The notes: generated by a model from the letters alone, not told the origin. A stretch of 64,000 nucleotides of DNA from CADEDH01 sp963732695 (GCA_963732695.1 CAVTAP010000003.1:62001-126000); one strand, 5' to 3'; shown: positions 1-7,776, counted from the stretch's first letter. A program made the numbers and translations.

Positions 1-231
1 CTTGCGGGCCCGGTTGATGTTGGCGTTGCGCATGATGGTGAGCAGCCAGGCCCGGGGGTAGCGGCCGTCGAAGCGGTCGATCGCCCGGTAGGCCCGCAGC
101 AGCGTCTCCTGCACCAGATCCTGAGCATCGACGTCGGAGCGGGTGAGCGATCGGGCCGTGCGGTACAGGAGGTCCAGTTCGGGCAGCACGTACTGCTCGA
201 ATGATGCCGTGGTGTCGGTGGCCGGGGTCAT
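1..231 (-). CDS. ECF-type RNA polymerase sigma factor, N-terminal part (cut by window edge)
   Basis: The reverse strand from about 231 to 1 reads as sigma-70 region 2. It starts MTPATDTTASFEQYVLPELD and continues through a D-A-Q-D-L-V-Q-E-T-L-L-R-A-Y core to a W-L-L-T-I-M-R-N-A-N-I-N segment, which is the region 2.3-2.4 pattern that melts and reads the -10 element. The rest, including region 4, lies left of the window. A second in-frame ATG at 243 would add four residues. The gene is divergent from the globin gene that starts at 324. An anti-sigma factor would be expected outside the window, so the stimulus cannot be judged. Family assignment is firm; the subfamily is not. Confidence 0.85.
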   Translation of the reverse strand, partial: MTPATDTTASFEQYVLPELDLLYRTARSLTRSDVDAQDLVQETLLRAYRAIDRFDGRYPRAWLLTIMRNANINRARK

Positions 232-310
232 GAGCAACACCATCGGCAAGGGAACCGGACCGGGTGGAGGTTCATTCCTGCATCCTGACATGGTGGGACG
301 AAAAACAGCG

Positions 311-316
311 TATGGT
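311..316 (+). promoter_or_regulatory. -10 box of a probable leaderless promoter
   Basis: TATGGT lies 7 nt before the GTG at 324. That spacing would put the transcription start at the start codon, as in several other genes here. It supports starting the globin at 324 and not at the upstream ATGs at 264 or 312. No convincing -35 is visible. Confidence 0.45.
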
Positions 317-323
317 GCCCCCC

Positions 324-776
324 GTGAGCGAGCACCCTGGGCAGCAGTCGGATCCCCGACCGGCCCCGGATCCAATCTCGGAATCAGTCCCGGGGCCGGG
401 GATCCCGTTACACACGGTCTACGACGTGGTGGGCGGCGGGCCGTTCTTCGCCCGACTGGTCGACCGGTTCTACGAGGGGGTGGCGGCTGATCCGTTGCTC
501 CGCCCCAGCTACCCCGAAGACCTCACCGAGTCCCGGCAGTGGCTCACCCTGTTCCTGTGCCAGTACTGGGGCGGGCCCACCACCTACAGCAACCATCGGG
601 GTCATCCCCGGCTGCGGATGCGCCACTTCCCCTTCGTGATCGGCCTGCCCGAGCGCGACGCCTGGCTGACGCACATGTCGGCTGCGGTGGAGGCGTCTGA
701 TGCCCCCGAGGAGGCCAAGAGCCTCTTCCGTCAGTACTTCGACCAGGCCAGCCTGGCCATGATGAACCAGGTCTGA
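324..776 (+). CDS. Truncated haemoglobin, group II (GlbO type)
   Basis: The 150-residue product has the 2-on-2 globin pattern of group II truncated haemoglobins. The E-helix region reads FLCQYWGGP, with the conserved Trp-Gly-Gly, and is followed by RGHPRLRMRHFPF, where the His of RMRH is the proximal haem ligand. Residues 1-30 are a Pro/Ser-rich extension that is not conserved in the family. Known members bind O2 or NO and are linked to oxygen scavenging or nitrosative and oxidative stress; they are cytoplasmic or membrane-associated. The start at 324 was chosen from the -10 box at 311-316. The gene stands alone, between a divergent sigma factor and the HU gene. Confidence 0.9.
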   Translation: MSEHPGQQSDPRPAPDPISESVPGPGIPLHTVYDVVGGGPFFARLVDRFYEGVAADPLLRPSYPEDLTESRQWLTLFLCQYWGGPTTYSNHRGHPRLRMRHFPFVIGLPERDAWLTHMSAAVEASDAPEEAKSLFRQYFDQASLAMMNQV

Positions 777-906
777 TCAACCGACCGGCCGGCGGGCCCT
801 GTAGTTTGCCCCGACGTCCACAGCCCGCTCCCGGGGCGGGTTCCGGGACGTGAAAGATCACCAAATCCTTGACTTTGTGATTCGGGCCGACTCCACTTTG
901 GCCTGG

Positions 907-970
907 CTGCCCCCGAAGGCAGTCTCGTACCTGCCCCCGAGGGCAGTCTCGTACCTGCCCCGGAGGGCAG
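907..970. repeat. Three tandem palindromes upstream of the HU gene
   Basis: Three 16-bp palindromes of the form CTGCCCCCGAGGGCAG lie at 907-922, 931-946 and 955-970. The first two are each followed by the same spacer TCTCGTAC, giving an exact 24-bp period. Arms are 5 bp in copy 1 and 6 bp in copies 2 and 3. The array ends 21 bp before the HU start codon, so it lies in the leader or promoter. It could be an operator array or a run of RNA hairpins. Confidence 0.8.
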
Positions 971-991
971 GGTCCCACACAAGGAGCTCAA

Positions 992-1288
992 GTGAACAAG
1001 ACGGAACTGATCGACCAGATCGCCGAGCGGACCGGGATCTCCAAGAAGGACGTCGGCGCCGTCATCGATGGTCTCTTCGTCGAGGTGTCCCGGGTCGTGG
1101 CCCAGGGCGAAGACAAGGTGACGATCCCCGGGTTCGTGTCGTTCGAGCAGGTGAACCGGAAGGCCCGGAAGGGCTTCAACCCCCAGACGGGGGAGCCGAT
1201 CACCATCCCGGCGGCCAACGCGGTGAAGGTGACCGCCGGCAACAAGCTGAAGGCCTACGCCCGGGGAACCGAGCATCCGCCGGCCTGA
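992..1288 (+). CDS. hup: HU-family nucleoid-associated protein
   Basis: The 98-residue protein is a complete HU/IHF fold. It begins MNKTELIDQIAERTGISKKD (GTG start) and carries the typical dimer core, the TIPGFVSFEQ strand and the DNA-binding arm region around KARKGFNPQTGE, ending KVTAGNKLKAYA. It binds and bends DNA non-specifically as a dimer and compacts the nucleoid. It lacks the long Lys/Ala-rich tail of mycobacterial HupB. An AAGGAG Shine-Dalgarno sits 6 nt before GTG 992. The three tandem palindromes just upstream suggest specific control of this gene. Confidence 0.95.
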   Translation: MNKTELIDQIAERTGISKKDVGAVIDGLFVEVSRVVAQGEDKVTIPGFVSFEQVNRKARKGFNPQTGEPITIPAANAVKVTAGNKLKAYARGTEHPPA

Positions 1289-1436
1289 GCCGACGGTACG
1301 GTGCCCCGGCACACGGGCGCCCAGCGGCGGTGGAGCTCTCCGCTCCCCGTGCTCGGCGCCAGAAGAGGCTCGCGAACCGTCCGGTCGACGTCGAACGTCG
1401 GCTGGACGGTGAGCGGGCGGATCGGCGGAGAGCGAG

Positions 1437-1889
1437 ATGACTGAGACAGATCCCGGGGTCGACGGCCCGTTGCCCGAGCCGGCCGCCATGCTTCCCCACC
1501 GGGCGCCGTTCCTGTTCGTGACCGAGCTGGTTTCGCTCACCCCGGGCCAGGAGGTCCGGGGCTACTGGCAGCTGACCGGCGACGAGTGGTTCTTCTCCGG
1601 CCACTTCCCGGGCCGGCCGACGCTGCCCGGGGTCTTGATGATCGAGGCCCTGGCCCAGGTCGGGGCGTGCGCCGTGCTGGCCGATCCCCGCTTCGCCGGG
1701 AAAATCCCGCTGCTGGCCGGCACCGACAAGGCGAGGTTCCGGCGCCAGGTGGTGCCGGGCGACCGGCTCGATCTGGAGGTGACGATGGGGCGCCTCGGCA
1801 GCCGGGCCGGGCGGGGTGTCGGCCGGGCGTCGGTGGGGGGCGAGACGGCGGCCGAGGCCGAGATCCTCTTCGTCGTCGCCGACGCCTGA
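1437..1889 (+). CDS. fabZ: FabZ-like 3-hydroxyacyl-ACP dehydratase
   Basis: This 150-residue hot-dog-fold protein matches FabZ. LPHRAPFLFV is the usual N-terminal motif, GHFPGRPTLPGVLMIEALAQ contains the catalytic His and the helix Glu, and KARFRRQVVPGD is the third conserved block. FabZ removes water from 3-hydroxyacyl-ACP in the elongation cycle of fatty-acid synthesis. It lies 1.3 kb from the minus-strand fabDHG-acpP-fabF operon but in the opposite direction, so it is controlled separately. A GGAGAG ribosome site precedes ATG 1437. It could be an FabA/FabZ-like dehydratase of a related lipid pathway, but the nearby fab genes favour FabZ. Confidence 0.88.
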   Translation: MTETDPGVDGPLPEPAAMLPHRAPFLFVTELVSLTPGQEVRGYWQLTGDEWFFSGHFPGRPTLPGVLMIEALAQVGACAVLADPRFAGKIPLLAGTDKARFRRQVVPGDRLDLEVTMGRLGSRAGRGVGRASVGGETAAEAEILFVVADA

Positions 1890-1896
1890 GCGGCCA

Positions 1897-3153
1897 TCAG
1901 GCGGCGGGGCGGCGGCGGAAGGGGATGCCGTTGTCGGTGACCCGGAAGATCAGCAGGAGCGACCCCACCGCTCCGATGGCGGCCATGGTGCCGAACCCGG
2001 CGCCGTAGCCCGACACGTCGACCAGCCGCCCGGTGGCGAAGCCACCCAGCGGGGCGCCCACGTCGAAGAACATGTTGAACGAGCCCATGGCCTGACCCCG
2101 CTCGGCCGGCGGTGCGGAGTCCACCACCATGGCCAGCATGGTGGGGAACAACCCGGCGTAGCCGGCGGCGAACAGCATCACGCCCACGAAGGCCATGACG
2201 GGGACGGGGAAGGCGGCCAGGATGGCGAGCCCGAGGGCGCAGGCCAGCGAGCAGGGCACGGCCACGGCCCGCCGGCCCACCCGGTCCGCCATGTTGCCCG
2301 ACAGCGACCGGGTGACGATCACGGTGGCCGACAACGCGGCGAACAGCCACCCGGAGTTGCCCATGCCGATGTGGCGGGCATAGAGGGCCAGGAAGGCCCC
2401 GATGGCGGTCCAGCCGATGCCGGCACAGAAGTAGGGGATACCAGGACCCACGGCGTCGGGATGGAACAGGCGGGATATGAGCGGCAGCTTCACCGCATCG
2501 GGGTTGCGGGTACCGGTCTCGGGCAGCAGCAGCGCCAGCGACGCACCGAAGGCGGAGGCACCGATCACGGTCCACCACACGGCGTTGAAGCCGACGTTCA
2601 CGATCAGGGCCTCGGCGATGGCGGGGCCGATGGCGAAGCCGAGGTAGAAGAAGAGGCTGTAGCGGGCCAGGAACGTGGCCCGCTTCTCCGACGGGGCCAC
2701 GTCGGCCACGGTGGCGGTGGCCGCCCCGTAGAACATGGCGTTGGCCACCCCCTGGAGCATCCGCAGCCCGAGCACGGCCAGCTCCGACTTCAACGTCAAC
2801 AGCCCGAACGCGGTGGCCAGGGTGAGCAGGGGACCGAAGACGAGGAAGGGCTTGCGGCCCTTGGTGTCGAGCCGACGGCCGGCCCAGGGGCGGGCCACAA
2901 CCGCCGAGATCGACTGGGAGCTCATGATCAGGCCGGCGGTCCCGAGCGACGTGCCGAGCACATCGTGCAGGTACAGGGGCAGCGCCGGGTAGAGCAGGCC
3001 CTGGGACACGAACGTGCCCATGGCCGATACGCACAGCAGGGTCACGATGGCCAGGGGGGCCTGGGGAGGCCGGAGCCGACCCGATCGCCCCCGATTCGAC
3101 CAGCTCCGACCGGTCTCGACGACGGAATCGATCTCGTCAGCGGGGAGCGTCAC
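1897..3153 (-). CDS. MFS transporter (drug-efflux type)
   Basis: The product of about 418 residues has the 12 hydrophobic segments of a major facilitator. The loop 2-3 motif is present as RPWAGRRLDTKGRKP and repeats in the second half as GNMADRVGRRAV. A helix-5 stretch FYLGFAIGPAIA resembles the antiporter motif of drug:H+ exporters. The substrate cannot be told. GTG 3153 was chosen because TAAGAT (3167-3162) lies 8 nt upstream; a longer form from 3192 would add 13 residues and would place the promoter inside the gene. A perfect palindrome at 3180-3202 overlaps the presumed -35 region and suggests a local repressor. The gene faces fabZ tail to tail. Confidence 0.85.
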   Translation of the reverse strand: MTLPADEIDSVVETGRSWSNRGRSGRLRPPQAPLAIVTLLCVSAMGTFVSQGLLYPALPLYLHDVLGTSLGTAGLIMSSQSISAVVARPWAGRRLDTKGRKPFLVFGPLLTLATAFGLLTLKSELAVLGLRMLQGVANAMFYGAATATVADVAPSEKRATFLARYSLFFYLGFAIGPAIAEALIVNVGFNAVWWTVIGASAFGASLALLLPETGTRNPDAVKLPLISRLFHPDAVGPGIPYFCAGIGWTAIGAFLALYARHIGMGNSGWLFAALSATVIVTRSLSGNMADRVGRRAVAVPCSLACALGLAILAAFPVPVMAFVGVMLFAAGYAGLFPTMLAMVVDSAPPAERGQAMGSFNMFFDVGAPLGGFATGRLVDVSGYGAGFGTMAAIGAVGSLLLIFRVTDNGIPFRRRPAA

Positions 3154-3161
3154 GAGATCGG

Positions 3162-3167
3162 ATCTTA
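3162..3167 (-). promoter_or_regulatory. -10 box of the MFS gene
   Basis: On the minus strand TAAGAT is followed by 8 nt and then GTG at 3153, which fits a leaderless mRNA. Confidence 0.45.
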
Positions 3168-3179
3168 CGGCCGACCCCG

Positions 3180-3202
3180 GTGCGGGTACCAAGTACCCGC
3201 AC
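3180..3202. promoter_or_regulatory. Perfect palindrome, candidate operator of the MFS gene
   Basis: GTGCGGGTAC and GTACCCGCAC are exact inverted repeats of 10 bp around a 3-nt centre. The site lies 13 to 35 bp upstream of the MFS -10 box and 9 bp downstream of the fabF stop. It can be read as a TetR- or MarR-type operator or as a terminator hairpin for the fab operon; the absence of a T-run favours an operator. Confidence 0.5.
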
Positions 3203-3211
3203 CCGGGTGGA

Positions 3212-4396
3212 TCAGGCCGCGGGCGGAGGCGCGATGACGATCGACCCGTTGTGCCCGCCGAACCCGAAGCTGTTCGACAGCGACGGACCGGGGGTCCAGG
3301 GGCGGGGCTCGTGCATCACCACGTCGATGGCGGGCATTTCGGGATCGAGACGCTCCAGGCCGAACGTGGGCGGGATGATCTCGTGCCTGATGGCCAGCAC
3401 GGTGGCCACCGCTTCCAGGGCGCCGGCCGCCCCCAGGGCGTGTCCGGTGACACCCTTGTTGGAGGTGATGATGGGGCCCGGCGTGCCGAACACCTTGGCC
3501 AGGGCCTCGGCCTCGGCCGCATCGTTGAGCGGGGTGGAGGTGCCGTGGGCGTTGACGTGCACGATGTCGGCGGCGCTGAGGCCGGCGTCGGCGATGGCCA
3601 GCTCCATACAGCGCACGGCGCCGCCGCCGCCGGGGGAGGGGGCGGTGATGTGGTGGGCGTCGGCCGTGCTGGCCGCGCCGATGATGAGGCCGAGGATGGT
3701 GGCCCCCCGGGCCAGGGCCCGGTCCAGATCCTCCAGCACCAGGATGCCGGCGCCCTCGGCGATCACGAAACCGTCACGTCGCTCGTCGAACGGCATCGAA
3801 CGGCCGCTCGACGACAGCGCCGTCATGTTGCCGAACCCGGCCAGGGACGTGGGCGTGAGGGGCGACTCGCTGCCCCCGCACAGCACGGCGTCGCAGCGGC
3901 CCGAGGTGATCAGGCGCAGAGCGTTGCCGATGGAATGGGTGCCGGCGGCACATGCCGTCACCGTGGCCTCGCACGGCCCCTGGAAGCCGTAGCGCATCGA
4001 CACCGAGGCGGCTGCCGCGTTGGGCATCATCATCGGCACCAGGAACGGCGACACACGGCGGTCGCCCTTCTCGTGACGGATGACGATCTGCTCCTCGTTG
4101 GTGGTGATCCCACCGATGCCGGTGCCGATCAGGGTGCCGATGCGGGCGGGATCGGCGTCGAGCTCACCGGCCTGCTCGAGCGCCATGGCCGAGGCCGCCA
4201 GGGCGTACTGGGTGAAGGGGTCGGCTCGCCGGGCCTCTTTGGGGCTGGCGAACCACGGCGACGGGTCCCAGTCGGGTACCCGGCGCTTCACCCCGTCGGG
4301 GGCAGGGGCCAGCAGGCCCCGCCAGAACGCCTCGGTACCGACGCCGCAAGGGGCAACCACGCCGATGCCGGTGATTGCGACGGCCGGCGCCGGCAT
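3212..4396 (-). CDS. fabF: Beta-ketoacyl-ACP synthase II
   Basis: The 394-residue thiolase-fold enzyme starts MPAPAVAITGIGVVAPCGVG. It has the Cys-His-His triad of elongating condensing enzymes: Cys149 in VTACAAGTHS, His284 in VNAHGTSTPLND and His319 in NKGVTGHALGAAG. It condenses malonyl-ACP with acyl-ACP and extends the chain by two carbons. The ATG at 4396-4394 overlaps the acpP stop by one base (TGATG), so the two are translationally coupled. It is the last gene of the minus-strand fab operon. The frame is open upstream of 4396, but that part lies within acpP and has no family similarity. Confidence 0.95.
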   Translation of the reverse strand: MPAPAVAITGIGVVAPCGVGTEAFWRGLLAPAPDGVKRRVPDWDPSPWFASPKEARRADPFTQYALAASAMALEQAGELDADPARIGTLIGTGIGGITTNEEQIVIRHEKGDRRVSPFLVPMMMPNAAAASVSMRYGFQGPCEATVTACAAGTHSIGNALRLITSGRCDAVLCGGSESPLTPTSLAGFGNMTALSSSGRSMPFDERRDGFVIAEGAGILVLEDLDRALARGATILGLIIGAASTADAHHITAPSPGGGGAVRCMELAIADAGLSAADIVHVNAHGTSTPLNDAAEAEALAKVFGTPGPIITSNKGVTGHALGAAGALEAVATVLAIRHEIIPPTFGLERLDPEMPAIDVVMHEPRPWTPGPSLSNSFGFGGHNGSIVIAPPPAA

Positions 4397-4635
4397 CAGA
4401 TCTTCCCGACGACCAGGTCGTAGGCGGCGCCGACGGTCTCGATGCCCTCCAGCTCCTCTTCCTCGACCGACACGCCGAACTCCTCTTCGAGCGCCATCAC
4501 CAGCTCGACCAGGTCGAGGCTGTCGGCGTCGAGGTCCTCGGCGAACCGGGCCTCGCGGGTGACCTGGGCGGCATCGACCGAGAGCACCTCGACCGCACAC
4601 TTCTTGAAAGCCTCGAACTTCTGATCATCAGTCAC
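4396..4635 (-). CDS. acpP: Acyl carrier protein
   Basis: This acidic 79-residue protein has the ACP four-helix pattern. The phosphopantetheine attachment site is the Ser of DLDADSLDLVEL (about residue 39), and the acidic recognition helix EEEFGVSVEEEELEG follows. It carries the growing chain between FabD, FabH, FabG, FabZ and FabF. The preceding sequence GAGGACCACACAAGTG places a weak ribosome site before ATG 4635. It is separated from fabG by 143 bp holding inverted and tandem repeats, so it may be expressed at a different level from the upstream genes. Confidence 0.95.
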   Translation of the reverse strand: MTDDQKFEAFKKCAVEVLSVDAAQVTREARFAEDLDADSLDLVELVMALEEEFGVSVEEEELEGIETVGAAYDLVVGKI

Positions 4636-4730
4636 TTGTGTGGTCCTCCTCGACCGTCCAACAGATGTTGGCGCTTTTCAGGGTAACGGTGCCGGCGTCG
4701 GCTGACTGCCGGGGTTGGGGGCGACGGGCC

Positions 4731-4783
4731 GGGCGCTCAGGCGCCCATGGCACGGTGCCTTCGGATGGCACGGTGCCTTCAGG
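4731..4783. repeat. Hairpin and tandem repeat between fabG and acpP
   Basis: GGGCGC-TCAG-GCGCCC (4731-4746) is a perfect 6-bp stem-loop. Next to it an 18-bp unit beginning ATGGCACGGTGCCTTC occurs twice in tandem (4747-4764 and 4765-4782), each unit containing the small palindrome GGCAC-C-GTGCC. The second unit runs into the fabG stop codon, so on the minus strand the last fabG codons are followed by a near-copy of themselves ending in another TGA. This looks like local tandem duplication; the hairpin may act as a processing or attenuation point that separates fabG from acpP. Confidence 0.55.
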
Positions 4784-5543
4784 TGCCCATGGCAAGGCCG
4801 CCGTCGACGTTCAGAACAGTGCCGGTGACGAAGCCGGCGGCGTCGGAGGTGAGGAAGCCGACGGCGGCCGCCACCTCCTCCGGGGTGCCCACCCGGCCCA
4901 CCGGCACCTGGGCCACCATGGCTTCCACGGCCTTGGGGCCGAGGGCGGCCAGCATGTCGGTATCGATGGGGCCGGGGGCCACCAGGTTCACGGTGATGCC
5001 CCGGCTGGCGAACTCCCGGGCCAGCGAGCGGCCCAGCCCGGCCAGCCCGGCCTTGGAGGCGGCGTAGTTGGCCTGGCCGGCCTGGCCCAGCGAGCCCACC
5101 ACCGACGACACGAGCACGATGCGGCCCCAGCGGGCCCGCATCATCGACTTCACGGCCCGGCGGGCGGTGCGGAAGGCACCGGTGAGGTTGGCGTCCACCA
5201 CCGAGGTGAAGTCGTCGTCGGACATGCGCAACACGAGCAGGTCCCGGGTGATGCCGGCGTTGGCCACCAGGATCTGGACCGGGCCCAGCTCGGCCTCGAT
5301 CGTGTCGAAGGCGGCCTCCACCGAGGCCGTATCGGTGGTGTCGCACTCCACCCACAGCAGGCCGGGATCGAGGGCGTCGGGCTTGGAGCGGGAGCCGACG
5401 GCCACCTTGTGGCCGGCCGACGCCAGCTGGCGGGCGCAGGCCAGGCCGATGCCCCGGCTGCCGCCGGTGACGAAGGCCACCCGCCCGATGTCGGGCCCCA
5501 CCGAGGGCCCGATCCCGGTGGTCCCGTGCTCGTTGTCAGCCAC
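4779..5543 (-). CDS. fabG: 3-oxoacyl-ACP reductase
   Basis: This is a 254-residue classical short-chain dehydrogenase. The NADP(H)-binding motif TGGSRGIG is at 26-33, NAG at 95-97, and the catalytic Ser147, Tyr160 and Lys164 lie in VSSVVG and ANYAASKAG. It reduces 3-oxoacyl-ACP to 3-hydroxyacyl-ACP. The first 18 residues are a non-conserved polar extension. It starts 12 nt after the fabH stop and belongs to the fab operon, which supports the FabG assignment over other SDR roles. Confidence 0.93.
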   Translation of the reverse strand: MADNEHGTTGIGPSVGPDIGRVAFVTGGSRGIGLACARQLASAGHKVAVGSRSKPDALDPGLLWVECDTTDTASVEAAFDTIEAELGPVQILVANAGITRDLLVLRMSDDDFTSVVDANLTGAFRTARRAVKSMMRARWGRIVLVSSVVGSLGQAGQANYAASKAGLAGLGRSLAREFASRGITVNLVAPGPIDTDMLAALGPKAVEAMVAQVPVGRVGTPEEVAAAVGFLTSDAAGFVTGTVLNVDGGLAMGT

Positions 5544-5555
5544 GGATCAGCGACC

Positions 5556-6488
5556 TCAGGCCCAGCGGACCAGCGCGCTGGCCCAGGTCATGCCGGCCCC
5601 GAAGCCCACGAACAGCACGAGCTTGCCCGGTTCGATCCGGCCGTGCCGGAGGGCATCGTCGAGGGCCAGGGGGATGGAGGCGGCCGAGGTGTTGCCGGTG
5701 CGATCCAGGATCATCACCGTCTGATCCATGGTGAAGCCGACCTTCTTCCACGCCGCTTCGACGATGCGGATGTTGGCCTGGTGGGGGATCACGATGTCCA
5801 CGTCGGCCACCGTGAGCCCGGCCCGCTCCAGCGTGGCCTGCACCGTGCGCTGGATGGCGATGACGGCCTGGCGGTAGACCTCCTTGCCGTCCATCTTCAG
5901 CGTGTCGCCGTGGTCGGCGTAGAGGATGTGCACCCAGTTGCCGTTGGCCCCCAGGTCCCAACCGAGAAGCTGGCCGGCGCCGGTGTCGTCGCGCTCCACC
6001 ACCGCCGCCCCGGCCCCGTTGCCGAACAGGATGCCGGTGCCGCGATCGTGGTAGTCGGTGATGCGGTCGAGGCTCTCGGCCCCGATCACCAGCAGCCGGT
6101 TCATGCCCTGGAGCAGGAGGCCGTTCGCCACAACGAGGCCGTAGACCCAGCCGGAACAGGCGGCCTGCAGGTCGAAGGCGCCGCATTCCAGGCCCAGCTC
6201 GCGGGCCACCGCCGGCGCGGTGCCGGGGCAGATGTGGTCGGGGCTGGTGGTGGCGAGGATGATCGTGTCGATCGAGCTGGGGCTGACGCCGGCGGCGTCG
6301 AGGGCCCGCTGGGCGGCCTGGGTGGCCAGGCCCGAGGTGGAGCCGCCGATGCGGCGCTCGCCGATGCCGGTGCGTTCCCGGATCCACTCGTCGGTGGTGT
6401 CCATCCACGCCGTCAGATCCTGGTTCGAGAGAACCTTCTCGGGCAGGGCGGAGCCGACGCCGGTCAGCTTGAATCCCCAGGCGGTCAT
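5556..6488 (-). CDS. fabH: Beta-ketoacyl-ACP synthase III
   Basis: The 310-residue condensing enzyme has the Cys-His-Asn triad of KAS III: Cys111 in LQAACSGWVYG, His235 in VIPHQANIRI and Asn265 in RTGNTSAAS. It starts chain synthesis by condensing an acyl-CoA primer with malonyl-ACP; actinobacterial enzymes often accept branched primers, but the primer cannot be read from the sequence. The start codon is one base after the fabD stop, so the genes are co-translated. Domain length and motifs are standard. Confidence 0.95.
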   Translation of the reverse strand: MTAWGFKLTGVGSALPEKVLSNQDLTAWMDTTDEWIRERTGIGERRIGGSTSGLATQAAQRALDAAGVSPSSIDTIILATTSPDHICPGTAPAVARELGLECGAFDLQAACSGWVYGLVVANGLLLQGMNRLLVIGAESLDRITDYHDRGTGILFGNGAGAAVVERDDTGAGQLLGWDLGANGNWVHILYADHGDTLKMDGKEVYRQAVIAIQRTVQATLERAGLTVADVDIVIPHQANIRIVEAAWKKVGFTMDQTVMILDRTGNTSAASIPLALDDALRHGRIEPGKLVLFVGFGAGMTWASALVRWA

Positions 6489-6489
6489 G

Positions 6490-7689
6490 TCAGGCTCCTA
6501 TCGAGTCGGTCCGGAGCCAGGCCAGTGGCTGGGACGTGGTCACTCGTTCTCCGGTCAGTGCCAGCATGCCCTGCAGCAGGCCGGCGAACGCCGATCGCAC
6601 CTCGGCCGACCCCACCAGGCCGACCACCTCGCCCCGCGAGACCGGTGTTCCCTCGGTGAGGCCGGCCCGGGGGGTGAACACACCGGTGGCCGGGCTGACC
6701 ACCAGGCGCTCCACGGCGTGCAACGTCTCGCCCTCGAGGACGGCTGTTCCTCCCTCCGAGGCGTGGGCCAGCGACTCGAGCAGGCTGTCGACCTCGGACG
6801 GTGAACCGATGCTGAGGTTGGTGGTCCCCTGGATGGTCCGCTTGGCCATCCCGGTGAGCACGGTGCCGGGCCCCAACTCCAGCAGCACGGTGGCGCCGGC
6901 GTCACGCAGGGCGTGGAGGGTCTGGCGCCACTGGACGGGGGCGGTGAGCTGGGCGCCCAGCAGGCTCGACCAGATCTCGCCCTCGGTGTGGGGGAGGGCG
7001 TCGATGTTGGCGAACACGGGGTTCGAGGCGGGACGCAGCTCCACGTCGGCCAGGGCCTTGCGCAGCCGGTCCCGGGCCGGCGACATGAACGGGGTGTGGA
7101 AGGCGCCGCCGACCTTGATCGGCATCACCCGCTTGGCCCCCAGCTCCTTGGCCGCCTCGGCCGCCAGATCGATGGCGGCCGGGTCGCCGGCGATGACCAC
7201 CTGGCCCGGAGCGTTGTAGTTGGCCACCCACACGTCGCCGTCGGTGCGGCGGCAGGCCAGATCGACCTTGTCGTCGTCGAGGCCGAGCACGGCGGCCATG
7301 GTGCCGGTGGCGGCCTCGGCCGCCGCCTGCATGGCGTCGCCCCGCTCGGTGACCAGGCGGACGCCGTCGGAGAAGCTGAGCACGCCGGCGGCGGTGAGGG
7401 CCGAGTACTCACCGAGGCTGTGGCCGGCGAAGAACGCCGGCTCCACACCGGTGCGCTCCACCGCGTCGAGCACCACCATCGACAGCACGTACGTGGCGAG
7501 CTGGGAGTTCCGGGTCTGGCGCAGCTCCTCGGCGTCGGCCCGGAGCAGGAGGTGCTCCACGTCGCGCTCGGAAGCCTCCGAGGCCTCGCTCACCAGTTCC
7601 CAGGACGGATGTTCGATCCAGGCCTCGCCCATCCCGGGGGCCTGCGATCCCTGCCCGGGGAAGGTGAAAGCAATCATCACGGTGGTCAT
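6490..7689 (-). CDS. fabD: Malonyl-CoA:ACP transacylase with extra C-terminal biotinyl/lipoyl-like domain
   Basis: Residues 1-310 form a normal FabD: FPGQGSQ with Gln12, the nucleophile Ser91 in GHSLGEYSA and His198 in GGAFHTPFM. It moves malonyl from CoA to ACP. At 399 residues it is about 90 longer than usual. The extra part (about 325-394) reads VVSPATGVFTPRAG, then an E-G-T-P-V-S-R-G-E-V-V-G hairpin, SAEVRSAFAG and ERVTTSQPLAWL, the repeating pattern of a biotinyl/lipoyl carrier domain. It has no Lys at the usual tip, so modification is unlikely. It is the first gene of the fab operon and divergent from tRNA-Leu. ATG 7689 was preferred because AAAGG lies just upstream; ATG 7677 is possible. 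Confidence 0.93.
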   Translation of the reverse strand: MTTVMIAFTFPGQGSQAPGMGEAWIEHPSWELVSEASEASERDVEHLLLRADAEELRQTRNSQLATYVLSMVVLDAVERTGVEPAFFAGHSLGEYSALTAAGVLSFSDGVRLVTERGDAMQAAAEAATGTMAAVLGLDDDKVDLACRRTDGDVWVANYNAPGQVVIAGDPAAIDLAAEAAKELGAKRVMPIKVGGAFHTPFMSPARDRLRKALADVELRPASNPVFANIDALPHTEGEIWSSLLGAQLTAPVQWRQTLHALRDAGATVLLELGPGTVLTGMAKRTIQGTTNLSIGSPSEVDSLLESLAHASEGGTAVLEGETLHAVERLVVSPATGVFTPRAGLTEGTPVSRGEVVGLVGSAEVRSAFAGLLQGMLALTGERVTTSQPLAWLRTDSIGA

Positions 7690-7761
7690 CGCCTTTCTGA
7701 CCCGGGTGGCCCCCGGAAGGTTTCATGTCCTCTACAACCCCTTCCACGGCCGCCGGGCCGT

Positions 7762-7767
7762 TAGGAT
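7762..7767 (+). promoter_or_regulatory. -10 box of tRNA-Leu(CAA)
   Basis: TAGGAT lies 9 nt before the mature tRNA 5' end, giving a predicted transcription start a few bases upstream of the tRNA. The same hexamer occurs in front of polA, uvrA and uvrC. Confidence 0.5.
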
Positions 7768-7776
7768 GAATCGCCC

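Noticed and set aside
907..970. Possible CRISPR array at the three repeats
   Set aside because: The spacers are identical and 8 bp long, there are only three units and no cas genes, so it is an operator or hairpin array.
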